From Symbiodinium natans (lineage: Eukaryota; Sar; Dinophyceae; Suessiales; Symbiodiniaceae): DNA of 63,907 nucleotides. Location of the stretch: assembly GCA_905221605.1 (NCBI GenBank), contig CAJNDS010000492.1, positions 64,001-127,907 on the forward strand, read 5' to 3'. Numbering within the stretch: position 1 is the stretch's first letter; the number at the start of each line of letters is the position of its first letter. The translations under genes and the position numbers were made by a program. Shown here piece by piece: positions 34,736 to 45,785 of the stretch. Under the pieces are notes generated by a model, which saw nothing but the letters and a program-made list of their open reading frames with translations, made no database searches and was not told where the DNA came from.

Positions 34736-34800
34736 CCCTAAACCCTAAACCCTAAACCCTAAACCCTAAACCCTAAACCCTAAACCCTAAACCCTAAACC
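34736..34800 (+). repeat. Telomere-type tract, CCCTAAA orientation
   Basis: Nine perfect units. Confidence 0.95.
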
Positions 34801-35471
34801 CCTGGTTCATGATGATGGCTGCTGCAGAGCACTCGCAGCTCCGCCTTTCGAGGATTTGCGACCGCTGCTGTCCCTCCTCCCCTTCAGCAATCGAAGCCGG
34901 GTCAGAGTGCTACATGCAGGCCCTAGAGATCTTGAAAGATCTTGAACTTGTTTTTGTTTTTGTTTTGGTTTTTGTTTCTTTTGCAAAAGTTGAGACGGAA
35001 AGCCTGTCAGGCTGCGGCACGAGCAATGTCACCGAGGGTTTGTGGCGCGACGGCTTTCGTAGCTTCAGCTGCAATGGAAGAGCGCGAACTGCGGCGGTAC
35101 GTGCCGTGGTACAAGCAGTGTCCGGCAATGTGGCTGAGGAAGCATCCTCAACATCGATTTCAGCGATGTCCGGGACACAGGAATAGATCCTTAATGTAGA
35201 TTGTTGCACTTGCTCTTACATATCCATGCCCGGTGCAGTTGTAAGCAAGGTCGGATACTTCATCCCTAAACCTTAAACCCTGAACCCTACACCCTGTACT
35301 GCAGTGTACCACTACCTCCGCATGCCCCTCCTACCTGGACTCCTGCGGATCCCACGCAGGTCGTCGTGAAGCTCATGGAAGAACGTTGGTTGGACCGCGC
35401 GGCTTTGAGCACCGACGGGGATGCGATGCGCGAAGGCAGGGCTGCAACACGCTGTCCACTTGTTCTTGCTC
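34801..35471. other. Region with no recognisable gene
   Basis: Contains a (TTTTTG)n stretch at 34947-34985 and a short degenerate CCCTAAA tract at 35266-35297. Frames near 34942-35199 are not recognisable. Confidence 0.4.
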
Positions 35472-35473
35472 AT

Positions 35474-35512
<39 letters not shown>

Positions 35513-35665
35513 GCATTTACATTTATATATAGGTAGATATATATATATATATATGTATGGACCGGCAAAGGTCTGTCTCGCTGCAGTCTCTGTCTATATA
35601 TGTGTGTGTGTGTGTGTGTGTGCCTGTGTCTCTCTCTCTCTCTTTCTTTCTTTCTCTGCCCGTAT
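35472..35665 (+). repeat. Compound (TA)n / (TG)n / (TC)n microsatellite
   Basis: (AT) tracts at 35474-35552, (GT)n at about 35600-35620, (TC)n and TTTC units at 35628-35658. Confidence 0.95.
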
Positions 35666-36512
35666 TTCCTCTGCTTGCCAGACTTGCTTCGATGTCGCAT
35701 TTCCTCATGGACGCAAAGGAGCTGAAGCTGACTGCAGCGTGTCGGCTCCGCAGTCACGACGCAGAATCGGGGCCATGGATTTTTGGTGGCTTTTCTTGTG
35801 CTGCTCCGTGACGGAGCAGACATACAAAAAGGAGCTGGAGCCGCTTCTTGTTGTATTTGCATCCAGAACTGACTTTCCTCCGGACCAGAAGATGTCAATT
35901 TTTTTTCAGTAGCTGAGCGCTGAATTTGCTCTCGACTGCAGGACACAGAAGATGTCCTCGACGATGTGTTGGACCCTTATCTCTTCCGTGGAGGGCGCCC
36001 TCGCTTGGAAGAGTGTGTTGGCTTCTCAGTGAGTTCTCGCTATGAGAGCCTATGCCTTCAGCTCTGCAAGCAGCCGCATGCAGATCTCGTTTTACGTGAA
36101 CAGTTGTCACTGTCAGGGGCCTCCACGCCGTTGACGCGCAGGAGGATGCACAGCTCCTGCAGCGGCAGGCACGGTGCAAGCGTTCTTCCTTGGGCGTGGC
36201 AGAGGTTGCAGAATCAGTTGCAAGCTAGTAGAGAGAAAACCAGATGTGTGGACCACCTTAATTACTTTAACCAGTGCGAAACTCAGGCTTAGCACAGGAA
36301 CCCGACGGCCCGAACACAGGGCGAACTACGCATACTACATGGGGTTCCCAAAGCCAGTCGTAGCAGGGGTGGGTTTAGTAAGAGCTTTGCTTGTCTCGTT
36401 CTTGTTACGACACATCAAGGCTAGTCGCTTGACAACCCAAAAGGCAAAACCTTAGCTGGCCTGCCGTGTGCGAGCGTGAGTAACGAAAAACCCTGGCAGG
36501 CGACGGGAGCAG
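35666..36512. other. Region with possible unassigned exons
   Basis: A candidate exon at 35943-36027 sits between CTCGACTGCAG and CAGTGAGT, good acceptor and donor contexts. In one frame it reads DTEDVLDDVLDPYLFRGGRP. I cannot assign a family. Confidence 0.25.
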
Positions 36513-36849
36513 TGCTGGATATGCTGGCTGGACTGGAAGGGCTACGCGGCTGTGATCTTCAACAATGGCGTTTCAGCGCACTACTCAGGAGCCGACACCT
36601 CGGTGACGAAGCGACTGTCCTGCGAAAACCGTAGGATTTTCTGCGATATCCCGGACGGATCGGATCTGAGCCTCATCATGGCTGGAAACTATGAGTACTT
36701 CGCGACGGGGCAGGAGATCTGCCAGCCTTCTTTCAAGGACGCGGTCACAAACACAAAACTCGGGCCAGTCTGCCTACCAGCACATGACCCAGTGGCAGCG
36801 GACCCCCGGCTATTGGGCATCACATGCATGGACCTCAACATGATCACGG
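36513..36849 (+). CDS. Possible exon of a Cache-like extracellular sensor domain
   Basis: Continuous frame of 112 codons bounded by an AG acceptor (GGGAGCAG) and a GT donor (CACGG|GTCGCC). It contains YAAVIFNNGVSAHYS, AGNYEYFATGQEIC, PVCLPAHDP and LLGITCMDLNMI. The spacing of an aromatic YF, a CLPxxD and a LLGxxCxDxN block is what I recall from Cache domains of calcium-channel alpha2delta-like and von Willebrand-Cache proteins. No transmembrane segment or partner exon is certain. This is inference from motif memory; it may also be an unrelated gene. Confidence 0.3.
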
Positions 36850-38227
36850 GTCGCCGAGTGGTGCTGCAAGAACCAACGTGCTTGGTGTTGCAAGGCGCTT
36901 GTTGGGGGTTTTGATATTGCATTTCTTTCAGTCTTCGTCTGTGTTTTTTGGATGTAGTCCCCTTTGCATCGTTTCGCAGGGACGAGTGTCTTTTCACGTC
37001 ATCAGCAATGGCGTGCTGAAACTTTGCCCGTATTCTTTGGCCGTATTGTGCTCATGAATTTGTTGCCAAACCTTTATCTTGTAGTGCTTACCGCACAGCG
37101 TTTCTAAGTTTGTGCCAATTGGAATTTAAATTAGTTGCATCTAGATAATTCTGAGAGATGGAGAGTGTGTTTGGCATGTATTCTGGTTGGATTTCCCATT
37201 CCGCCGACTTAAACGTTTTGCTGGCACATCTTCCCCATTATTACAGTTTGTGCCATGATGTAAAAAAAGTGCTTGGTGAACGTCCGTCGCAGTGTTATCA
37301 AACGATATCAAACGAAAGGGGGGTTCGCGCAGGTCGGTCCGTTTCTCTGTGGTGTCGGGGGTGTTTTTGCCCAAGAGCACGTGATCCCTGCACGGGAGTT
37401 TGCATTGTCTGCAATCCGGATGACTTTTTTGCAGTCCAAAAAAGTGCATGCGAGTGCAGGCCTTGCGTCGCAGAAGACGTGAGGTGTGGAGGTGCGCAGT
37501 GCGATGCGGTGCGTGGCTGTGCTATGCTGTGCTTTCAATCGTAAGATCTATCGAGATCTGCACCTTCAGTTGTTGTTGTTCAGGTTGTTGTTTATGTTGC
37601 TTTCGTCAGTCCGTAGCATGGCACACTTGGAGGTTCTGCATGGGATGGCTTCCTGGTCATGATTCAGACCACGGATCTACTTGGTGGGATTTCTGGCTCA
37701 GTGTGATCATGATCGGGAGTGGCATAAAGTGCAGGGCAGGCGCAGGCCATCTCTACGAACACGGCGTAGCCGTTGTTGTATTGCAGCAGCAGAGGCCCTC
37801 TGCAGATTGTGAGCAGTGCTGCAAGCGGATTCGCCTTGTGCCTGCCGGACTCTGCCCGGCACAGCTGCGGGGTCGGCTCGTATGTGGTGGTCGAAGATGG
37901 ATGCTGCGGCCTGGCGGCGGAGTCATGCAGCTCAATGTGGCTCATGTAACTCTGGCGCACCAGGAGCCCATCCCCTTCGACGTGTCTCTGGAGGACTGAC
38001 GTGAAGATAGGTGCTGGAAGAGTACGGGCAGAGAGGAACATCACCGAAGGCTGCCTTGTGGAGCAGGGCGCCTCCTCGCAGCTCAGGGCCAAAGGCGGAT
38101 TTGCCCAGTCGACAGCAGCAGGAGCCAAAAAAGCTAGCATTCTGGGATGGCGCCCAGGTCTCGACGACCCACAGTCCCACATAAATCGCTTTAAAACTGT
38201 GTCGCGCCGCTGCTTTCATGCTCCTGA
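36850..38227. other. Region with no certain gene
   Basis: May hold later exons of the frame at 36513-36849, but I cannot join any by frame and splice context. Cys-rich frames at 37370-37545 and 37790-37935 are unassigned. Confidence 0.3.
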
Positions 38228-38335
38228 ACCTTAAACCCTAAACCCTAAACCCTAAACCCTAAACCCTAAACCCTAAACCCTAAAGCCTAAAGCCTAAAGC
38301 CTAAAGCCTAAACCCTAAACCCTCAACCCTAAACC
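38228..38335 (+). repeat. Telomere-type tract, CCCTAAA orientation
   Basis: About 15 units. A sub-block of CCTAAAG (four copies, 38281-38310) is inserted between perfect units. Confidence 0.95.
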
Positions 38336-40299
38336 CAGCAACAGCCAGTCCTGGACATCTGGGCAGGGGGTGTTTCGGCTGGGCCGGGTGCTTCGGGAAC
38401 CCTGGGGGGAACGCTGGGACCTGGCAATCTTTGCGAGGGTGTTCTATATTCTGGTATGATTGTGTATTCTTGTTTTTGCGTGTCTATCATTAAGAACCAT
38501 TCTGTATTATGGTATGCTATTGCGCGCGGCTGAATCAGAAGACGCCTTGACCAAGAGATTCGCCCAGAGTCTGCGCGGAATGGCCTGAGAGCTACCCCTG
38601 GTCCATCGCCCCCAAGCCGATCGAGATGCTGCATATTGGGTTATAGGGTTTAGGGTTTGGTATTCGTGTCTTTCATCACGAAATTCCGTCTGCATGATGT
38701 GGCGTGGTTACTGGCCGGCTGTTTCGAGTGGAATAGGCCCCTTGCAGGCTCATATGAGGGTGGACGTGCCAGTTCCTTACCCGAAAAGGGGCACCACTTT
38801 TGCCCGTCAAACCTTGCGACACATCACACTCTGTCGAACGAAGCCGCAGCCGGGCGTTTGTGTTTTTATTGTGTTACGATTATAAGATAGCAAGAGTATT
38901 ATCTAAGCGTTTCACTATATATATATATATATCTATGTATATTCTTTTAGGGGGGGTCGGGGCATGTTTATCAGGAGTCCTGTCTGACAGTACCGGTACA
39001 AGGAGGCTTCCTTCAGAAGAACAAGCCCCCCAACTGTTCTGAATCAGCTGAGAATGGGTTTTCTGTGTGTTCGGACGCACCCAACTGCTGGGAGGTGTGC
39101 AGTGGCAGCAGATGGATTTGACAGACTTGTCTCAGTCGCCGGGATGCACCAAGCCCAAATCCTAAGCCCAGGGTAGATTCCAGGGTTTTGGAGGTTCAGA
39201 GTCGAAGCTGCAGGGATTTAGGTGCCGCGAATCATATCAGAATGCCCCTGGCTGGGTTTATAATTCCCCTGGTTGGGTTAAAAACTCAACGATGGTCTCA
39301 TTTCATGGATGCCCCTTAAAACACAAGATGTCCTCGCAAGGGTCCAACAAAAACCGAGCATCATTTGACCAGCTGACATTGTCTTAGCCGTACCAGTACT
39401 GTGGCATGGTTGCATTCTGGATGAAGCGGCCAGAGTGGAGTCTGCGGATGTCCTGTACGAGCCCAGCACTTCAGCAGATACGGCCCGACCCGAAGTAGCA
39501 TTAGATGCCATCAACTTCTGGGCCCTGGGGCCTAAAATGCCGGGCTCCGTGTGATCGACCCTTCTTCGACCCAAGGCTGGCGCCTGCTTCCTTTGACGTG
39601 GCACTCGAGAAGTTTACGTGCCTTGGGCGCATCTCACTCTAAGGACTTGCAGAGGCCGTGTTACTTCTGTGGTTTCTGTTTTCAAGCTGGGGAGTGCTAA
39701 TGGGGTTCTTACGGGAGCGGGGTTCAATGGGGCATATATATATATATATATCTGTTTTCTATATACATATATATACATATAACCCACGGTTCCCTAATAC
39801 ACCCCAAGGCTCAATAAGCTTTCCCTATAAAGTGCGCTCAAGTTCAGGGCGCCCGTGTGTCACGCCTGTCTCTGAGGTTCGACGCCATCCTTTGCCAGTC
39901 CAAGGATGTGCTGCATGTTGATTTCCAGTTTAGGGTTTAGGGTTTAGGGTTTTGGGGGGGCCTCAGGTTATTCCACAAAGATGCGTAAAGTTTGACCAAG
40001 CTGTCCGTTGTTCCTTCATGTCCTTTCTGAGACTCGTGTGATGAATCGTGTCATGTGGATCTGTGTTCCCGCAGCTGTTGCACAGGTTCGGATTTTGGCA
40101 TCAAACGCTCTGCCTTCGTGCAACTGGATGCAAACGGGTTGCTCCAAGCCAAGTTGCCTGACTCCAGGACGATGTGCTGGACGCACGTGGAACAGCCGCA
40201 CTGCGCGCCTTGCACCGAGTTCTGATGCCTGGCCTTCAAAGAACAGAGCTGTCAGAAACACATTGCCCAACTCTGAAACCCTCAACCCTAAACCCAATG
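38336..40299. other. Region with no recognisable gene; AT microsatellites
   Basis: (TA)n runs at 38917-38941 and 39732-39782, a short TTTAGGG tract at 39925-39955, and a motif ACGGTTCCCTAATACACCCC AAGGCTC near 39786-39835 that recalls 21840-21905. No coding frame is supported. Confidence 0.45.
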
Positions 40300-40394
40300 G
40301 GGATGTTCCCCCTTATACTAACAGTCCTCAAGAGGGATGATAGTAGGGGGTACTATAGTCCCCATTAAGGACTGTTGGTATAAGGGGGAATATC
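40300..40394. repeat. MITE-like fold-back, GGGATGTTCCCC family, copy 1
   Basis: The left arm GGATGTTCCCCCTTATACTA ACAGTCCT pairs with the right arm AGGACTGTTGGTATAAGGGG GAATATC. The core carries GTACTATAGTCCCC. About 95 bp without a reading frame. Confidence 0.8.
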
Positions 40395-41554
40395 TATAGG
40401 GCAGCATAGGCACTTCAAGAAATCGAGGGGATGCCAGGGGGGTGTTGGCCGTGTCGAGGAGTGGGTCATGTCTAATGTGGTCAGTTGCTCCATGGCTTGC
40501 AACCGAGGAAACCGGACGGCTTTCTGGTGTCGGTCGCCTGGGGCGCTGAGAGGTTGCCTGGTGCATGGGGATTGATGCGAATCATGGGCCATCATCGGTA
40601 TGTGCCTGTAGAAAAACGTACCGTGCTGGACACCCCCAAAGCCCCGCAATTTGGAGCAACCCACACATGAGTATCCGTTTCTGTCGTTGCAATTTGACAG
40701 TTTAGAGCGCCCACACCGGCAATTTCAACATGTGCACCCTTTCGAGCTCGCACCCTTTTCAGAGATAATGTGCAAGGAGGGATGTTGCGCATTTCAGTCT
40801 TCAAGAATCATAAGTGTATGAGGCAGTCTGAGTAGTAGTTCCCTAGAATTCAAACTCCAGGCGCCAAGCTTTGCTTCGAAGCGGCGGCCTTTTCGAAGTG
40901 CAGGTGCCCGGCTTGTGCCTTTCAGACATGGATCCTTGTTTCCCTTCTTAAATAACCCTACCTCGGCTTACTTATCCAATAGCCTTAATTCTGGGGGAAC
41001 CTGGGGAGGGGGGTAGTATAGAGGGGGGAAGTGGGGGAACCCATGAGTCTTGGTGATGTCAAAGCCCTCCCTTGAGCATCTGCAGCCATCCTTGCATTAA
41101 AGGGGCGACAGAACGCCAGGTGCACCTCTTGTCTGGAGAGGCATCGCAGAGACCGTTTGTCTACTTCTGCCGGCCACTGCCTTAGCCACGCCGTGTTACA
41201 GAAGATAGCGGGCCTGGCCCTGCACCAGCTCGGTTTCACCAAACGCTTTGAATGGGCAGTATGGGTTGAGAATTTTTTTCGAAGATGTAACCTTGCCTTC
41301 ACGGTTGACGGGGTTTCCAGCATTTGAGCTGGTGGGATGCCTCCGTACCAGAGCATATCAGACTCATGTACAGCCAGGACACATGCATTGGAATGTCAGC
41401 CACGTACATTCATGCTGCCGCTGGTGTCTCCTCCACAACTCGTGGCTGGGCTGCGTGCCAGGAAACGACTACCATTGCCATCCGACTCAGTTTGTACATG
41501 GACCCTTGGATGCACTATGGTTGCTTGCACTGCGAAAATTATGGAAGGGTGGGT

Positions 41555-41555
<1 letters not shown>
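40395..41555. other. Region with no recognisable gene
   Basis: Short overlapping frames only; a G-rich stretch at 40993-41040. Confidence 0.4.
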
Positions 41556-41633
<78 letters not shown>

Positions 41634-41695
41634 GTGTTTTTTTTCTGTTTTTTTTGTTTTTTCTTTTTTTAAGCAAGAAAGAAAGAGAGAAAGAG

Positions 41696-41730
<35 letters not shown>

Positions 41731-41927
41731 ACGAAAGGAAGAAAGGAAAGCAAGACAGAAAGAAATCAAGAAAGAAAGGAAGAAAGAAAGGAAGAAAGAA
41801 AGGAAAGAAAGAAAGAAAGGAAGGCAAGACAGAAAGAAAGAAAGAACTAAAGAAAGAAAGGCCGAAAGAAAGGAAAGCAAGACAGACATAAAGAAAGATA
41901 GAGAGAAAGAAAGAAAGAAAGAAAGAG

Positions 41928-41958
<31 letters not shown>

Positions 41959-41966
41959 GAGAAATA

Positions 41967-41998
<32 letters not shown>

Positions 41999-42034
41999 GA
42001 AAGAAAGAAAGACAAAGAAAGAAAGAAAGAAATA
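41556..42034 (+). repeat. Poly-T plus (GAAA)n microsatellite
   Basis: About 77 T, then T-rich transition, then about 360 bp of GAAA/GAAG units. The Lys/Glu-rich and Phe-rich frames are artefacts. Confidence 0.95.
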
Positions 42035-42330
42035 CCCCCCCCCCCCCCCCCGCTTTGTTTAAGCCGTGCAAGCTTGCCTCAAAGCATATGCCATATGCAC
42101 ACTTTTGCGGAAACCCATCATGCGAGAATCGTCACATTTTCGGAAACCCATCATGCGAGAATTGTGTTTGCAAATGGGGGGGGCTGCGCCCCCCCCCAAC
42201 CCCCCCGCTTTCTCAAGCTGTGCAAGCTTGCCTCAAAGCATATGCCATATGCACACATTGTCGGAAACCCATCATGCGAGAATCGTGTTTGCAAATGGGG
42301 GGGCTGCGCACCCCCCAACCCCCCGCTTCC
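42035..42330 (+). repeat. Two C-run / GCTGCG modules (38 kb from the other copies)
   Basis: The first unit starts CGCTTTGTTTAAGC at 42051, the second CGCTTTCTCAAGC at 42207. Both continue TGCAAGCTTGCCTCAAAGCATATG, then GGAAACCCATCATGCGAGAA, then GTTTGCAAATGGGGGG CTGCGC and C runs. Block order equals that of 3720-4045 and 4619-4798, but bases differ. The first unit has an extra 34-bp copy of the CATCATGCGAGAA part. A few CCCTAAA units follow at 42340-42358. Confidence 0.8.
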
Positions 42331-42358
42331 CGCAACACACCCTACACCCTAAACCCTA

Positions 42359-43078
42359 GGCCGTAGTTCCGGACTGAAGGGGCAATGATACGAGGAGCAA
42401 CCTTGACCCCGCAAACCGTAGAGCCTAATGAGACCCAAACCGTCCACCATAAGCCGCAAATCCTGATAGAATGTTTGCGGCCTACATGCGCAGTAAGCCC
42501 TAAACCGAAGCAAAGTTTCAGATTGAAGCATCCGAGGTTCCTCTTGAACCAGCCCCGGACGTTAACTAGCTTTTGAGTCCTGTCGGGGCCAACGATGGCC
42601 GCCCCGACGCTCCAAGCGCGAGTTGCAAAAGGACGAAGGGTTGGACGTAATGTGTTGTTGTAGCACGTTGAGATTTGGACCTGTTCCGGACACGCGGTGC
42701 CGCTGAGAGGCCATCGGAAGCTGAAAACCAGCAAAATTCACCAAAAAACCAAAAAAATGCACAGAAAAGAATTCCCACCAGAGGAGGACGACAGGCAGAA
42801 CCAGGAGGGCATGTTCTGAAAACCACAAGAAAAGCAAGAAAAAGCAAGAAAATTCACAAAAAAAAACCAGAAAAATTGACAAAAAAAATCCTCGCTCCCC
42901 CCATTATGGAACATCATCCAACGTTCCGGACACTGCTGTCGCGCACTGTTCTCAAGACCCTGCACACAGGACATCAAAGTTCGGTGGGCTATAGATATCT
43001 ACTCACCTGATCCAAGCTCTGTCACAACTTCATATCAACCGGCCGTCGGTCTGCGCTGCGCATCTCCGCGGTTACACA
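42359..43078. other. Region with no recognisable gene
   Basis: A-rich low-complexity (CCAAAAAAATG, CACAAAAAAAAACC) at 42730-42890. No recognisable product. Confidence 0.4.
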
Positions 43079-43143
43079 CCCCCAAAGAGTAGGATTCCCG
43101 TATAATAAGGACCCCACCCGTAAATTCGAAAATTAGGGCAGTC
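43079..43143. repeat. Partial copy of GGGGGTTTNCGA fold-back family
   Basis: CCCCCAAAGAGTAGGATTCC, ATAATAAGGACCCC and TTCGAAAATTAGGG match inner parts of the copies at 30036 and 45685. The ends are not intact. Confidence 0.5.
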
Positions 43144-44440
43144 TAAGCCGTAAAACCCTGCCAGGCAGCCACAGGAGCTCCCAGTGAAGGTTTTGCAAGA
43201 TGGGCGCCTGGAGATTGCTCGGTACTCAGCTGGCCAGGCGGTGTACTGAATCGTAAGGAACAGTTCCTTCCCAACTTGAGAAGACTGCACTACTCAGCTT
43301 GAAGCATCTCTCAACAAAATTGGAAGACAAGATGCCCGTGCCAGCCAGACCGGGCTTTGGCTCGCGAGGTTATCGAGCTTGATTCTCCAGCCTGCGCCGA
43401 GGACTGGAGCAGCATGTGAAGCTAGTGAAGTATTCAACCTTATGCGTGGACCACTCACTCTCACGAAGCAACTTCTTGCCCGGTACACCTGGGGTTTCCG
43501 AAAATGGGGGTTCCCTTTTTTGGGTCCATTGAAGGGGCTTCTCTTCTACTGCGGCAGGCCGAAAGTTCGTCGCACTCACAACAACTCACAAGAAGACAGC
43601 AGAAGACACCCTCTCCCCCTTAGACTCCTGCACTCCAAGAGTGCCGGGGTCCTCCTCCGGAACAATAAACATAGTATAAGTTTATTCCAGTGGATTAATT
43701 CCTCCGCTGGCCAGGCTAGGACAAAACCAAGATGCAGTACTCCGCTGTCCTCCGTCAACTTTGTCTTGTCAAGAGCGACGAAACTTTATTCTTGGCCATG
43801 TATTTCCTAGGTAGGATAAGGGGGACCCTGAAAAGGAAACCCCTTCTTAACCCTCTTCTGGCTCTCTTAAACAGGGACCTTATTCAGAGGGTCTATATCC
43901 CACGGGGTCCCCCTGATCCTATCCCCTATGATTCCTGGTCATGTATTTGGAGTATCAAAGGGGTGCCCCTAATTTGACCTGGGTCGTAGACAGCTTCTGA
44001 GGAGCTTTTGCCGCCCAGAGTCGCTCGCATGCCACCCAAAACACCACAATAGGAGGGTTTAGGGTTTAGGGTATAGGGCTTAGGGTTTAGATTTCAGAAA
44101 CAAAATCTCAGAGCCCCAACCCGCAGTCTTGTGTATTGAGTTCCTTTCATCCCAGAGTGCAGGAAAGGAGGAACGCACCCGGACGCCTCTATCCGAAGTA
44201 GGGTGGAGAGTGGATCATGGAGGTCTCTTAGGGATATTGGTAAGTGTGCATATCGGGTGTCCTTGTGGGGTATATACTCTCCATCTGCACTTCTTCTATG
44301 TGTACAGATCAGCAAGGGTCGAAACTGTGGTAAAGGCAACTCAACCATGGAAGGACATAGGTCCGAAAACCCTGTATAGCGTCGGGTAAAACCGAAAAGC
44401 CTTATCCCACAACAAAAAGCCTGTAAAGCGACTGGGAACA
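43144..44440. other. Region with no recognisable gene
   Basis: GTTTCCGAAAATGGGGGTTCCC at 43494-43516 and GGGTGCCCCTAATTTGACC near 43960-43978 resemble ends of the GGGGGTTTNCGA family and might bound a longer, 480-bp relative. A short TTTAGGG tract lies at 44053-44090. Confidence 0.35.
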
Positions 44441-44790
44441 AACAACGAATTATGTGTATGTGTGTATATGTGAAAAAGTGTATAAGTGTATAAGTGTATA
44501 AGTGTAGAAGGGTATATGTGTGTTTGTGTATATGTGTATATGTGTATATGTGTATATGTGTATATGTGTATATATGTATATGTGTATATGTGTATATGTG
44601 TATATGTGTATATGTGTATATGTGTATGTGTGTGTGTATATGTGTATATGTGTATATGTGTATATGTGTATATGTGTATATGTGTATATGTGTATATGTG
44701 TATATGCGTATATGTGTATATGTGTATATGTGTATATGTGTAAATGTGTATATGTGTATATGTGTTACGTGTATACGTGTATATGTGTAC
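44441..44790 (+). repeat. 8-bp GTGTATAT satellite
   Basis: About 40 units of GTGTATAT with few changes. Tyr/Cys/Val frames on one strand and Tyr/Thr/His frames on the other are repeat artefacts. Confidence 0.95.
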
Positions 44791-44850
44791 ATCCTAAACC
44801 CTAAACTCTAAACCCTAAACCCTAAACCCTAAGCCTAAACCCCAAAACGC
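44791..44850 (+). repeat. Telomere-type tract, CCCTAAA orientation
   Basis: About seven units following the 8-bp satellite directly. Confidence 0.9.
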
Positions 44851-44976
44851 TCCTGGGTTTGTGTGTCAGATCATAGTCCCTCTTAAGGCATCGCTCTCTT
44901 TCAGGACCTGACCGTCGACCTCAGTCATGCCGAACTCCGGTGGTCCGCACCGGGCCTTGCAAGGCCAGGAGCGTTT

Positions 44977-45030
44977 TGGGGTTTAGGGTTTAGGGTTTGG
45001 GATTTAGGGTTTAAGGTTTGGGGTTTGGGT
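44977..45030 (+). repeat. Telomere-type tract, TTTAGGG orientation
   Basis: About seven degenerate units, inverted relative to the CCCTAAA tract at 44791. The 125-bp spacer is flanked by CCCCAAAACGCTCCTGG on the left and CCAGGAGCGTTTTGGGG on the right, an inverted repeat. Confidence 0.85.
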
Positions 45031-45684
45031 TGAGGGCTCCGAGATGAGCTTAAGAACCCCAAACCTATTCGTTTGGGTAGGGCAATTAGGATATGAAACA
45101 GGATCGTGGCCTGGGCTTAGGGTTTTTGGTGATTTAGGGTTTGTGTGTTAGGTCATATTTGGTGCTTAGAGGTGTGGCGGTTTTGGGTTTGGGGATTCCG
45201 GTATCGGGGTTCGCAGTGGTGGTGGGAGTGAGGCGGGTGGTGGTCGCAATGCTGTTGCGGCAACATCGTTGCCTTCAGCAAGCCTGGTCTTGCTGTGCAT
45301 TCTATGGCAAGCTGGACACCTCAACCGTCATCCAAGATACGGCATTGTTACTTCAGGCGTTTCTTCTTGCCCTTTGCCGTTGACACAGACAACGCATCGG
45401 CACGGTGGTTGACGGGCGAGGACAGTCGGCCTTGACGCGATGTGCACGATGTGAGACATGCTGCTGCAGTACGTCCTGCCACTGCAATGACCAGAACCAC
45501 AGCTGATAGAACAGTTGCTACTCTGGCTTGAGGTAGGGCTGTCGTCAATCTACCGGGCTTGCTAGCTTCGATCTGTGAAGTCGCATCTCAGTAGACGTAG
45601 CACTACCGTGCGACACTCGAACTCGCACAAAGGCACCACTGAAACCCTCGAGGCGAATGATTCGGGTCCCGGGTTCCTACGTGT
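45031..45684. other. Region with no recognisable gene
   Basis: No product is recognisable; frames overlap on both strands. Confidence 0.4.
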
Positions 45685-45785
45685 GGGTTTTCGAAAAGAA
45701 GGGACCCCTAATACAGACCCTCAAAAAGTAGGCCCTTATAATGAGGACCCCAACAGGGTACCCCTAATTTCGGAAACCCCCCTGG
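45685..45785. repeat. MITE-like fold-back, GGGGGTTTNCGA family, copy 3
   Basis: The left end GGGTTTTCGAAAAGAAGGGA pairs with the right end TTTCGGAAACCCCCC. Internal GGGACCCCTAATACAGACCC, ATAATGAGGACCCC and GGTACCCCTAATTTC blocks are shared. About 100 bp. Confidence 0.75.

Noticed and set aside
41324-42352. 342-codon Phe-run plus Lys/Glu-rich frame
   Set aside because: Produced by poly-T and (GAAA)n followed by the C-run modules.
44094-44792. 232-codon Tyr/Thr/His/Ile-rich frame on the minus strand
   Set aside because: Entirely produced by the 8-bp GTGTATAT satellite.
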